NCBI RefSeq assembly: GCF_021134715.1
Contig: NC_060025.1
Span: 124,001 to 188,000, forward strand
DNA from: Daphnia pulex
Taxonomy: Eukaryota; Arthropoda; Branchiopoda; Diplostraca; Daphniidae
DNA length: 64,000 nt
Reading direction: 5' to 3'
Under the pieces are notes generated by a model that saw only the letters and a program-made list of their open reading frames with translations, ran no database searches and was not told the DNA's origin. The translations under genes and the position numbers were made by a program. This document shows positions 35,901 through 44,610 of the stretch, one piece after another. Positions within the stretch are counted from its first letter, which is position 1. Each line of letters starts with the position of its first letter.

Positions 35901-37143
35901 GATTATTATAATCAAGATTCGTCATCACAGCTTCAGGAATTACCTAGTACATTAGAGGTAAACAAGTATTATTAATCCATTGAAAATTATCCAAGTTAAT
36001 ACTAATTGATCTTCAATAGATAACTATCGACGCTCCCATCATACCTACACCCAGCGTAGTTTCACCTGTAAACAAAACAGACGTTCGCATCACCACAGCC
36101 GCTGATGTTCCACCAGTCGATGAAGTGGACGTGTCCATCATTGATCACAACTACACATTGATCACAACTACACCCAGCGAAGTTTCACCTGTAAACAAAA
36201 CGGACATCAGCATCACCACAACCACTGATGTTCCACCTGTCGATGTCACACTGATCACAACTGCATTACCCGATAATTCTGTAGAGGTAACAAAATGATA
36301 TTTGGAAGAATTTCAGAAAAATGATTCGAATTTCCTTACTTCCTTTAATAGCTTGTGTCTTCGACTGATGGTTGCCTCCGAAAAAACCGAAATAGACGGG
36401 ACAGGAGTAAACAACCCTATCTTTTCTTGGACAAGCCGCAAGTATTAACAAAGACGAACAAACTCATGTCAGGCGACATCAACAAGGCGCAGGCAATCCT
36501 GAAAAAGCAACATCCAGAAATAGGTGGTCTGTTCTGCTGTACAATTGGAGGCAGCCTTGAATTCCCCCGAGCGCAGGGCGATCAATGGTTGCAGATCGTT
36601 CATGACGGATCGGATCACTGGGTATTAGTTGCCAAAGGGTTTATTCAACGTGAACATGTACTGGTGTATGACAGCAGTCCCGGCAATCCATGGAGAAACG
36701 AGCATGTCCTAAGTTGTATGTCCAGTCTCCTCCAATCACCTGAAAAGGAAATGACATACATCATCAAAGATTGTCAACGGCAGAGCAATGGGTATGATTG
36801 CGGGGTATTCGCGATTGCTTTTGCTACGAGCTTGGCATTCGGAGAAGACCCTGCAAAAAGAATGTATGACCCAAAAAAGTTACGCCCTCACCTTATTCAG
36901 TGTATGGATTCCGGCGAACTAACTCCATTCCCATCAGTTGAAAGTCGTGCAACAAGGACTCACGAGACTGTCGAAGCAGAATTATTGTATTGTACCTGTC
37001 GCAGGACAGGCTGGGAGAAAAATGGATTTGAGTTTATCGGATGTGACACGAATGGTTGCGACGGTTGGTTTCACAAAATGTGCATCAATAATTGTCCTAA
37101 AGATATGAATGATAAATGGTTTTGTATTAACTGTCAATTGTAA
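32926..37143 (+). CDS. MULE transposase with SWIM finger, Ulp1/C48-like protease and PHD finger
   Basis: Twelve exons: 32926-33320, 33491-33636, 33711-34033, 34096-34363, 34424-34550, 34616-34871, 34928-35119, 35185-35511, 35571-35762, 35832-35957, 36020-36286, 36352-37143. All are in phase and give 1136 residues. Domains in order: a CCHH zinc DNA-binding module (Cys67, Cys91, His115, His118; FLYWCH/GCM-like), a MULE DDE domain with Asp239 (EVDGTYNID), Asp301 (ISDKDCAE), a Cys322-x2-His325 pair and Glu419 (NTTNRLERF), and a SWIM finger (Cys528, Cys530, Cys540, His542). A Thr/Pro-rich linker follows (about 785-873). Then come an Ulp1-like cysteine protease with His962 (SDHWVLV), Asp980 (VYDSSP), a Gln near 1015-1017 and Cys1023 (GYDCGVFA), and a C4HC3 PHD finger (Cys1087-Cys1134). 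Intron 8 needs a GC donor (AAG-GCAAAT). If that intron is not spliced, translation ends at 35523 and the protease would be separate. Confidence 0.85.
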
Positions 37144-37439
37144 CTGTCTCAAATAAACTTACTGTACAAAGAAATGTTGCTTATCACCATTCGTCCGTTT
37201 TCCCGCGCATACACCGACCAAGACACTGAGCAGCGTGCAAATAACAGCGGTGTCCTCACGAGTTTTCTATCGAGAAGACATGGCGACCTGGTCGTTTCCT
37301 TTTGATACGATCTACAGTCGATATAAGAGTTATTTTGACTTGGAGGTTGTAGGAAATTAGGCGTAAATCAACTACCATTGGCAGAATACATGGCCTAGCC
37401 AAAGTCATAGTAAATGACATCATTATGACTGGATGAAAG

Positions 37440-38345
37440 TCGAGGATTTTGGGATCAATAATGTTGGAGAATCACCATGTACAGCAGAAATTTATTTCCT
37501 ATCATTCCCTCTTCATTAACACACCTATAAATGAGAAATAAGCATTGTTAATCAAACTAATTTCAAACACAATGTTCTATGAACCTGGTTACAATCAGAA
37601 TGCCATCGTAGAGTGTATGGCCTGCTGGAAATCACCAAGTACAGCAGAGATTTAATTGCAATCATTCCCTCTTCATTATCACACACCTATAAATGAGAAA
37701 TAAGCATTGTTAATCAAACTAATTTCAAACACAATGTTCTATGAACCTGGTTACAATCAGAATGCCATCGTAGAGTGTATGGCCTGCTGGAAATCACCAA
37801 GTACAGCAGAGATTTAATTGCAATCATTCCCTCTTCATTATCACACACCTATAAATGAGAAATAAGCATTGTTAATCAAACTAATTTCAAACACAATGTT
37901 CTATGAACCTGGTTACAATCAGAATGCCATCGTAGAGTGTATGGCCTGCTGGAAATCACCAAGTACAGCAGAGATTTAATTGCAATCATTCCCTCTTCAT
38001 TAACACACACCTATAAATGAGAAATAAGCATTGTTAATCAAACTAATTTCAAACACAATGTTCTATGAACCTGGTTACAATCAGAATGCCATCGTAGAGT
38101 GTATGGCCTGCTGGAAATCACCAAGTACAGCAGAGATTTAATTGCAATCATTCCCTCTTCATTATCACACACCTATAAATGAGAAATAAACATTGTTAAT
38201 CAACTAATTTCAAACACAATGTTCTATGAAACTGGTTACAATCAGAATGTCATTGTAGAATGTATGGCCTGTTGGAAATCACCAAGTACAGCAGAGATTT
38301 ATTTCCTATCATTCCCTCTTCCTTTATGCACACCATAAATATTAA
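37440..38345. repeat. 162-bp minisatellite near the right end of the MULE
   Basis: About 5.5 tandem copies, period 162 bp (the anchor ACCTATAAATGAG falls at 37523, 37685, 37847, 38009 and 38171). The inner copies are nearly identical; the outermost two have diverged more. No coding potential. The near identity points to recent amplification. Confidence 0.93.
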
Positions 38346-38494
38346 ATGTTAATCAAACCAATTGACTAACGAGAAATTGCGAATCCAATTGAACGAGGCA
38401 ATTGCGAAGAAAGAGGCAAAAAGTTTTAACGAGGTGATGAGAGTCAAAACACAGAATCAGTCGTTATTTGATTTGCCATTCGTCGCCATAAATT

Positions 38495-38595
38495 TCCGGA
38501 GTGCAATAGCCACTTTTGACGCTAGAGGACTCCGGACTCCGGAGTGTAATAGCCACTTTTGACACTAGAGCGCTCCGGACCCCGGAGTGCAATAG
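38495..38595. repeat. Right terminal inverted repeat of the MULE
   Basis: Reverse complement of the left repeat, ending GGAGTGCAATAG. It holds the same 43-bp units in opposite orientation. Confidence 0.92.
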
Positions 38596-38601
38596 GCGTG
38601 A

Positions 38602-38612
38602 CCAAAAGATTG
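38602..38612. repeat. Target-site duplication, right copy
   Basis: CCAAAAGATTG, identical to 31596-31606, immediately followed by the resumed BTB reading frame (ATGAAGCATCAG). Confidence 0.9.
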
Positions 38613-39418
38613 ATGAAGCATCAGTTTCATCCCAAGTGACAGAACGTGAAAAGTTACCTCCACTTAAAGTTTCTTTAGACAATGGAGACAATTTCTTATT
38701 CATGGGAGCAGAATTCAACCAGGTAAACTCCAAGCTGTGGGAAAAACGCATATTCAGCAAAGATAATCCGAAAAATGTTGCTTTGTGGATCGATTTTGGA
38801 AATAGTGAGTTGAACGAAAACAAAATCGTGAAAGGTCTGGCTGGAATGTTCTACAGTCAAACTCTATGTGATGTCCATTTTCATTTTAAAAATGGGCAGA
38901 CGATCGGTGCTCATGTGATAGTCCTCTCAACTGGAAGTCCCGTATTCGCCACCATGTTCCAGTCCAGCTTCATCGAGTCCAAAACAAGGATAGTCAACAT
39001 TGAAGATATTGAGCCCGAAGTATTCAGACAGTTGCTCATTTGTCTGTACACGGGAAAAGCTCCAAAAATGAAGGAGAATGGTCTAGCCCGGCAGCTGTAT
39101 GAAGATGCCGATAAATATGGTATCGAGAACCTCAAGAAAGAGTGCGTTGAAGAATTGCTCAATCAACTGTCGGTCGGAAACGCCATCGAACTGTTGATTT
39201 GGTCCGATTTCCACTCAGCCACGAAACTGTTTAAAAGCACTCTGAAGTTTATAGCAAAAAATTTCGCTACTCTCGTCTCAAAACCTGAATGGATGGAAAT
39301 GATGAAAAATCGTCCGGATTTGTGCCTCAAGGCTAACCAGAAAATAGCTCAACGGATGAAACACGGGCAGTTTCCTTACTCCAAAGAATTCGAACAAGAT
39401 TCTGATGACATAGCATAA
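38613..39418 (+). pseudogene. 3' half of SPOP-like BTB gene 7, downstream of the MULE
   Basis: Continues DEASVSSQVTEREKLPP, then BTB (TLCDVHFHFKNGQTIGAHVIVLST, SPVFATMFQSSFIES, CLYTGKAP) and the 3-box/BACK-like tail (AIELLIWSDFHSATKLFKS), ending DSDDIA. No stops or frame changes are seen in this half, so the insertion is probably young or the gene is still used. The first in-frame ATG downstream of the element is at 38702, which would start just before the BTB domain. Confidence 0.85.
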
Positions 39419-40359
39419 TCCTGCTTGGTGGTGAGGAACTAGTAACACATTTCTACTTACTGTTCTAATTTTAATTTCCTTACTTTAGTCTTTAGATATC
39501 CTTTTTTCATTTAAAGAAAGGTTTTCGGACGGCATTTCTGTTCAACCTGGAAAATTTGTTCAAGTTACTTGGGGCTCAAAGAAAAACAGAGACATCATCT
39601 TATACAAGTCATTCAGTATTTAATTAAGTGCAACTGAACAGTTAAATTAATTTCAGTGTTGAATTGTGTATCTCTTTTTGAAAACAAAGCATTTCAATTT
39701 CGGCTGCCATTTTGCTTAAACTCTTCTTTTTCCTTGGTGTAAACATAGGATCAATATATTTTTGTTTGCATCAATGTAAACTGCTAGGTTGATTTTTTTT
39801 TTGTAACCGATAGACTACAACTGTTCAATGCCTGTTAACTGATTTCATCAGGGGAAATTTGTCAGCAACACAGAAAGTATCTGAAATTTGAAAATTATTC
39901 TTCTGATGTTTACGTAACCGATTTTTTAAGTTAACACGTTGACTGCCACGTATTTTCCCCTGTTGTCAGTTCCTGAGGTTCACACTGATCAGTTTTGGTG
40001 CTTCTATGAGTGGGAATGGGAAGGATCTCTCGCTGGCGTAATGGGTCTTTTTCTAACAGTTTTATTTCGTTTCTTTGTTTTTAGTCTCTGATGCAATGGA
40101 CTCTTTGTATATTGCAGAATAGATCAATAAATGTGCAAATAAAAATAATTTGCTATATGGCCTTGTTTTTTTTACTTTATAAAGGGTGTTGGCAGACTGA
40201 GCGGGAGCGCGAGTGTTGCAGATCACTGGAATGATCGCCATTTGGAGTTTAGTGTTTGGCTGTTGAAGATGTGTTGCGTAAGTTTCGACGTTTCTTATGC
40301 CTTTATTATTTCAATGAGTGTCAAATTGTCAATGACCTAGAGCGGGAATTGTTTACAAA
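39419..40359. other. 3' flank of BTB gene 7 and unassigned DNA
   Basis: AT-rich. Possible polyadenylation signals AATAAA near 40126 and 40138. A piggyBac-type end-like motif lies at 39933 (next entry). No gene was recognised. Confidence 0.5.
39933..39970. repeat. Solo piggyBac-type terminal motif
   Basis: TTAACACGTTGACTGCCACG resembles the ends of the piggyBac-like MITE at 41915 (CCCGTTGTCTGCCACG next to TTAA). No matching second end was found nearby, so it is either a remnant or a chance match. Confidence 0.4.
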
Positions 40360-40512
40360 CAATTTTAAACATTTCTTCTTTCTAACGCTAGACGGCCTAT
40401 TTCAACGGTTTTTTTTTGCAATTATTTTGAATTACTTTGCACATCTCTAAAACATTTATCGGTAGTTGCTGTTAGACCATTTTTAGTGAAAACTGACGAT
40501 AACGATTCCACC

Positions 40513-40901
40513 AACAAAGCTCACTTGTTAGAATTTTGAAAAATTGCTTTTTTTTCTACTTCCGGTTTTCTCATTTCAGACAGTAGTTCAGTAAATATTC
40601 ATCCCACGCACAAAAGAACCACATATTCGTGATCCTCGTCAAATTTGTGGTAAAGTTCATGTTTTGTTTTGTGCGTTTTCGTACTTCCGGTTTCAAAAAT
40701 TTTCCTGAACTATAGTTCAGGAAAATTCTCGATTTTGACCAAAATCTGGATTTCGTTTAAATTACACTTTTTTGACCCCAAATTTCATGGAGATCACGAA
40801 TATTTGGTTTGTTTGATCATCAGCTCAATGGTTAAGGCGCTATCGCTTACTTCCGGTCTACTTCCGGAAAATTTGCATGAAACTAACAAGTGAGCTTTGT
40901 T
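40513..40901. mobile_element. Palindrome-bearing MITE (left-arm copy)
   Basis: About 389 bp with 19-bp terminal inverted repeats AACAAAGCTCACTTGTTAG / CTAACAAGTGAGCTTTGTT. The interior has repeated TACTTCCGG motifs and a perfect 28-bp palindrome centred at 40712/40713 (ATTTTCCTGAACTA and its complement). No coding capacity. The flanks match those of the copy at 61103, so it was present before the arms duplicated. I could not define a target duplication. Confidence 0.75.
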
Positions 40902-41910
40902 CTCTGTAGAGTTCTAAAGATTCCGTGCTGGGTTTAAGCAAACAAAAATCATGTTTTCAAGTTTTGTGACTATCTAAAGGTTAGCCCTTTAGATACTGAG
41001 TTTTAGATGTGTCAAACAGATGGCGTGATGATTGCAAGTTATGGGCTAATGGCGGTTTGTTGTCAAAAGTTTAGCTGTAGCTATTTTCTTCGTAAATTAC
41101 CAATAAATTTGTAAGTAAATTAGATTTATTTCGTGTGGAATTTGCTGAGCATGTGTTCTTTTTCTTGAATATGTTGGATAACCTAAATATCATTAATTTG
41201 CAGGAGAAAACGTGAAAGAGGCTTGCAGCTTGCAGGCTACTGTCAACTTGTTTTTGCCAAAATCATTGTATGTCTGCTGAATATGTCATCCAAATGATAC
41301 AGCATACAGGTATTAATCAACACTAGCTTTATTAAAGTATTGCTAAAACATATTCTTTTCATCTTTGGTAGGAATCAACACAATTATCGGCTGATTTTCA
41401 TTGGACTCGCAAGATCACCATAACCCTAGTTTGGACCAATGTTGGCCTTAGCAACATCTTTTTCTACCAACTTCACATTGGCAGTGTTGTGGTATTACTT
41501 TTCTTATTTAATAAATGAAACTTTTTGTTGTGTCATAACTTGAACATTCTGTCGTAGAGAAAGCTGTGACAAAAGTAATTTTCTCTGGACTCATTCCATC
41601 TATCAGAGAACTTGAGAATGGGAACTACTACATCTACTGGGGAAACCTGATTGGTGTCAACTCATCATGTGTAAGTTCAGTTGCCATGTCCTGAATTGAA
41701 TTCTTGTTATTATCTTGTTGTTCTTGATCTCCATGTAGGTAATAGCCAAGAGGTGAACATGGAAAGGGGGTTGGCATCTCTACAACATCAATTTGGCGTT
41801 GACTTCTCTACAACATCAACTTGGCGTTGACTCTACGACATCAATTTGGCGGTGACATCCGACATGTGCTTCGCAGATCATCTATTGTTATTGGTATGAT
41901 GTTTTGTTAG
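40902..41910. other. Left-arm-specific stretch
   Basis: About 1 kb poorly matched in the right arm. It contains short coding-like readings on the plus strand (for example FSGLIPSIRELENGNYYIYW near 41580-41640) with intron-like signals, family unknown. It also holds a three-fold imperfect repeat of about 28 bp at 41777-41858 (TCTACAACATCAATTTGGCG). Confidence 0.4.
41777..41858. repeat. Three imperfect tandem copies of an about 28-bp unit
   Basis: The unit reads CTCTACAACATCAATTTGGCG plus TTGACT, repeated three times with small changes. Non-coding. Confidence 0.75.
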
Positions 41911-41914
41911 TTAA

Positions 41915-42239
41915 CCCGTTGTCTGCCACGCCTTTGTTCTCCCCTAGCTCCTTAGCACGGGCCGCGCTGTTCGGTCTCGTGGTTTTCATGCCGCGGGGTC
42001 GGACAGTCACACCTGCCCCAGATTCGCCGAAAGGCCCCGTTAGGCAATGCACCATAGGGACTTCCCCCTTGTCGATGCGGTGATGGATTCTAGAGGTTGT
42101 GCATTCCATCTTCTCCTGTCACCGTGTCAGCCCGGACTTGTCAGCAATGGCAAGTCCCACCTTGGTCATGGATCCTTCAGACATGGCGCGTAGAGAGTAG
42201 AGAACAACCTACGGGTTGTATGGCGTGGCAGCCAACAGG
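41915..42239. mobile_element. piggyBac-like MITE (left-arm copy)
   Basis: 325 bp flanked by TTAA on both sides (41911-41914 and 42240-42243), the piggyBac target. Ends are CCCGTTGTCTGCCACGCC and, in inverted form, CCTGTTGGCTGCCACGCC. GC-rich interior with no transposase. Non-autonomous. Confidence 0.85.
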
Positions 42240-42251
42240 TTAACTAAAGTG

Positions 42252-42272
42252 TAATGTATGTATGTATGTGTG
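42252..42272. repeat. (GTAT)n microsatellite beside the piggyBac-like MITE
   Basis: TGTATGTATGTATGTGTG. The matching run in the right arm is (CATA)n at about 60599-60624. Confidence 0.85.
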
Positions 42273-43068
42273 TTATTGTAAAAAGTGGTGGAATTGTGGG
42301 TGGAGGTGGGACAATAAAGCAATTCCTTTTAACTTTTTTGTTTGCTGTGTCTCTTAATTTATAACAAAATCATATTTAGCACTTGACTTGTATATTTCTT
42401 ACAACTTTGAAGTTTTACATAAATTGTAATCAGATGTGGCTTATCATCTCCAGACTCTTTAAATAAACTTATATGAAGAACCAAACACTATTTGCAACTC
42501 CTGTGGCACAGCAACTTCAGGAGAACTCCAGCACAGCTACTTCAGTTCTTTTTCTTCAATCCTGTATCAGCTGCATAATGACATCTCTCAACTGGAAACA
42601 AGCTGCAAAACCACTGTACATTGAACACCATAGGCATAGCTTTAAGTATCACCAAGTCCTATGGGGAAAAAGGAATATTATTTTTCCATGATCAAACTTA
42701 AGATGCAAAAGAAATCGTGTAAAACAAACAACATCAGACATTTTTCCAAGATTCCATTGGCAATTGAAATTTTAAAAGAAGATTAAATCCCAGGAAAAGA
42801 GAATTCTGTACATCTAATTCTGAAGTGTTAGAAAAAGTTTGCAATACAGAGTGGAAATTTTATTCTAGTTTGAGCAGAAGAAAGTTGTTAACTCAAAGGA
42901 AGCTGATCGCTATCTCTGATATCTTTCACAGAAACTATTAGTTGGAAGCCAGAAATAGCACCACTTATTGTCTACTTAAGATCAGAGTTAACTTGTCAGT
43001 TGAATTTAAAAAAAAAAGAAAAGATGCAAGACTTCCCAAGTTACACCCAATACATTCAATTAACTTAC

Positions 43069-43408
43069 CATTTCAAAAAGTCTTCCTGCAATGACACTTC
43101 ACAGGATAACACCAGCTCAATAAAATGCATGCAGCAGCTGCAGCTCAACTTGACTCGATCACACCTTTCACCAGCTGGCTGCAACAAAACCACTATGGCC
43201 ATGATGCCAGCCATGGAGCTAAGAATTTGTTGAGTTCTCACATTCTGCAACAGTTGAGCAACGGGATCTCCAATCTGAACACCAACTAATAAAATCTATA
43301 GCATCATTGCAGGAATATTGATGAACAAAATTACTCTACTACCTCTGTAGTGTTTCTGCGTGAGATGAGACGTACATCCAAACAGGTACAGCTAACAACG
43401 GACGACAT
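43069..43408 (-). CDS. Unknown short gene in the left inverted arm (two exons seen)
   Basis: Exon 1 is 43408-43343 (22 codons, MSSVVSCTCLDVRLISRRN, GTAGTA donor). Exon 2 is 43274-43069 (IGDPVAQLLQNVRTQQILSS..., ending before a GTAAGT donor). Exon 2 encodes a hydrophobic helix (GIMAIVVLLQ) then a Cys-rich stretch (VKLSCSCCMHFIELVLSCEV). The right-arm copy keeps the same frame, splice signals and almost the same protein (first residue of exon 2 Val instead of Ile). The next exon could not be fixed. No family recognised. It may be a real orphan gene or a transcribed non-coding unit. Confidence 0.45.
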
Positions 43409-43735
43409 TTCGGCAAAATGGAAAGCAGTTTCAGTCCACGTAATCGATTATTTGGCCAAGTGAAAATTCTATGACAAATTGCCTGTAAATTCACACAGCA
43501 ACGACTAGGATAAATTGCATTTGAGAAATCAAAACTAGAATTTACCATTAAACTAGAATTTACCAATAAATTTCAATGATGGAAATGTAGATCGACAGCG
43601 CAATTCCGTAACGAATTTGGAATACCTTTTCACTTGGCGTTTCGGAACAAAATGGCGAAAATTTCGTCCTGTCTTTCGCGTCATCTAGCGGCTGAGGAAC
43701 AACTTGATTTTAGCCACCTACTGACGGAGCCAAAA

Positions 43736-44610
43736 GATTCCTCCACGTTTGACTGTACGGAAAGGAATCAAGTGGATGGATGCGCCTTAGCAATTTTTAC
43801 GTCGAAGGTAAGCGATTGGTAGCTTAGTTTTAGTTGGTAGAAATATGACAAAAGAATTTTAGGGTTTTATGCGGCAATAAAATTTTGATTAACACGAACC
43901 CGTAATGAAGGTTTTGTACCATTTTCTAATTCTGCTGCGGTTATCTTTGCGAGAAAAAAAAATAACTAGGACATGAAAAAATCTTAGTTTTAAATTAAAA
44001 TAGAATGAGCTTATGCCAATGAGAAGGGAGAACACGGAAATTTTCAAATTTTGTTTCAATGCGACAGATAAATCATTGACACTCGAGTTCTCCTCTCAAA
44101 TTGGACAATCAGATTTAAGTTATTAAATGACACTACGATAAGCGAATTAGTTCGTCAAGCTGATGAAACAAACCCTCAACGAGAAAAAAATTAACTACGA
44201 ATTCGACTATTAAACTTTGTTTGAATCAATTCTTCACTTAAATTGAATCTCTTTATTGTTCATGTATCATAAATTGGAAAGAATATCGAAATCAAGGGGT
44301 GAAATAATTCAGTTAAAAAGCTTAAATGCTGTAGAGAGAACGGAAAGAAACTTGTTACGATAGTGGCCAGAGATATGCTCCGATAACTCATGAGAGAAAT
44401 TTCAATGTTGACTAAAAGTTTATCGGCAGTTTGGTTTCATTTGATTAGACGTTGTCCCTGTTGTGACATGACTTTCTTAACTTGTCTACGGTTTGTGAAT
44501 CCAAAATTAAGACTTTGTCGATTTAACGTATTTTACTAGTCAAGTGCAGCTTGGTAACTATTGCCTATTCTTTAATTGTATAATTGCTAGTAAAAAGAAA
44601 TTTAAAAGAA
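43736..44610. other. 5' flank of the singleton BTB gene
   Basis: About 875 bp, AT-rich, no gene seen. Homology to the right arm ends at its left border. Confidence 0.5.

Larger units (their letters stand above)
31607..38601 (+). mobile_element. Mutator-like (MULE) DNA transposon, apparently complete
   Basis: 6995 bp bounded by an 11-bp direct repeat CCAAAAGATTG (31596-31606 and 38602-38612), a size typical of MULE target duplications. Terminal inverted repeats of about 101 bp (31615-31715 and 38495-38595) lie 8 and 6 bp inside the duplication. The interior holds left subterminal repeats (32014-32420), a 12-exon transposase gene (32926-37143) and a 162-bp minisatellite (37440-38345). Length, intact coding model and exact target duplication suggest an element that moved recently. 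Whether it still moves cannot be judged from the sequence. Confidence 0.9.
40360..43735. repeat. Left arm of a large inverted duplication
   Basis: Read on the minus strand this arm matches 59127-61640 on the plus strand. The match covers a gene start region, two exons of an unknown gene, a long near-identical stretch (43000-43250 against 59607-59857, where 77 consecutive codons translate identically), a piggyBac-like MITE and a palindromic MITE. The arm is longer than its partner because 40920-41910 has no counterpart of the same length on the right. Confidence 0.9.

Noticed and set aside
37440-38345. CRISPR-like regular repeats
   Set aside because: Units are 162 bp, contiguous and lack unique spacers. 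It is a minisatellite within a eukaryotic transposon.
38362-38562. Frame running into the right inverted repeat of the MULE as a separate gene
   Set aside because: It lacks an ATG and half of it is a translation of the terminal repeat.
43000-43233. 77-codon frame opposite the unknown arm gene, identical in both arms (43000-43233 and 59624-59857)
   Set aside because: It is antisense to exon 2 and its splice donor. Its identity follows from the near-identical arms, and the sense strand has the better splice structure.
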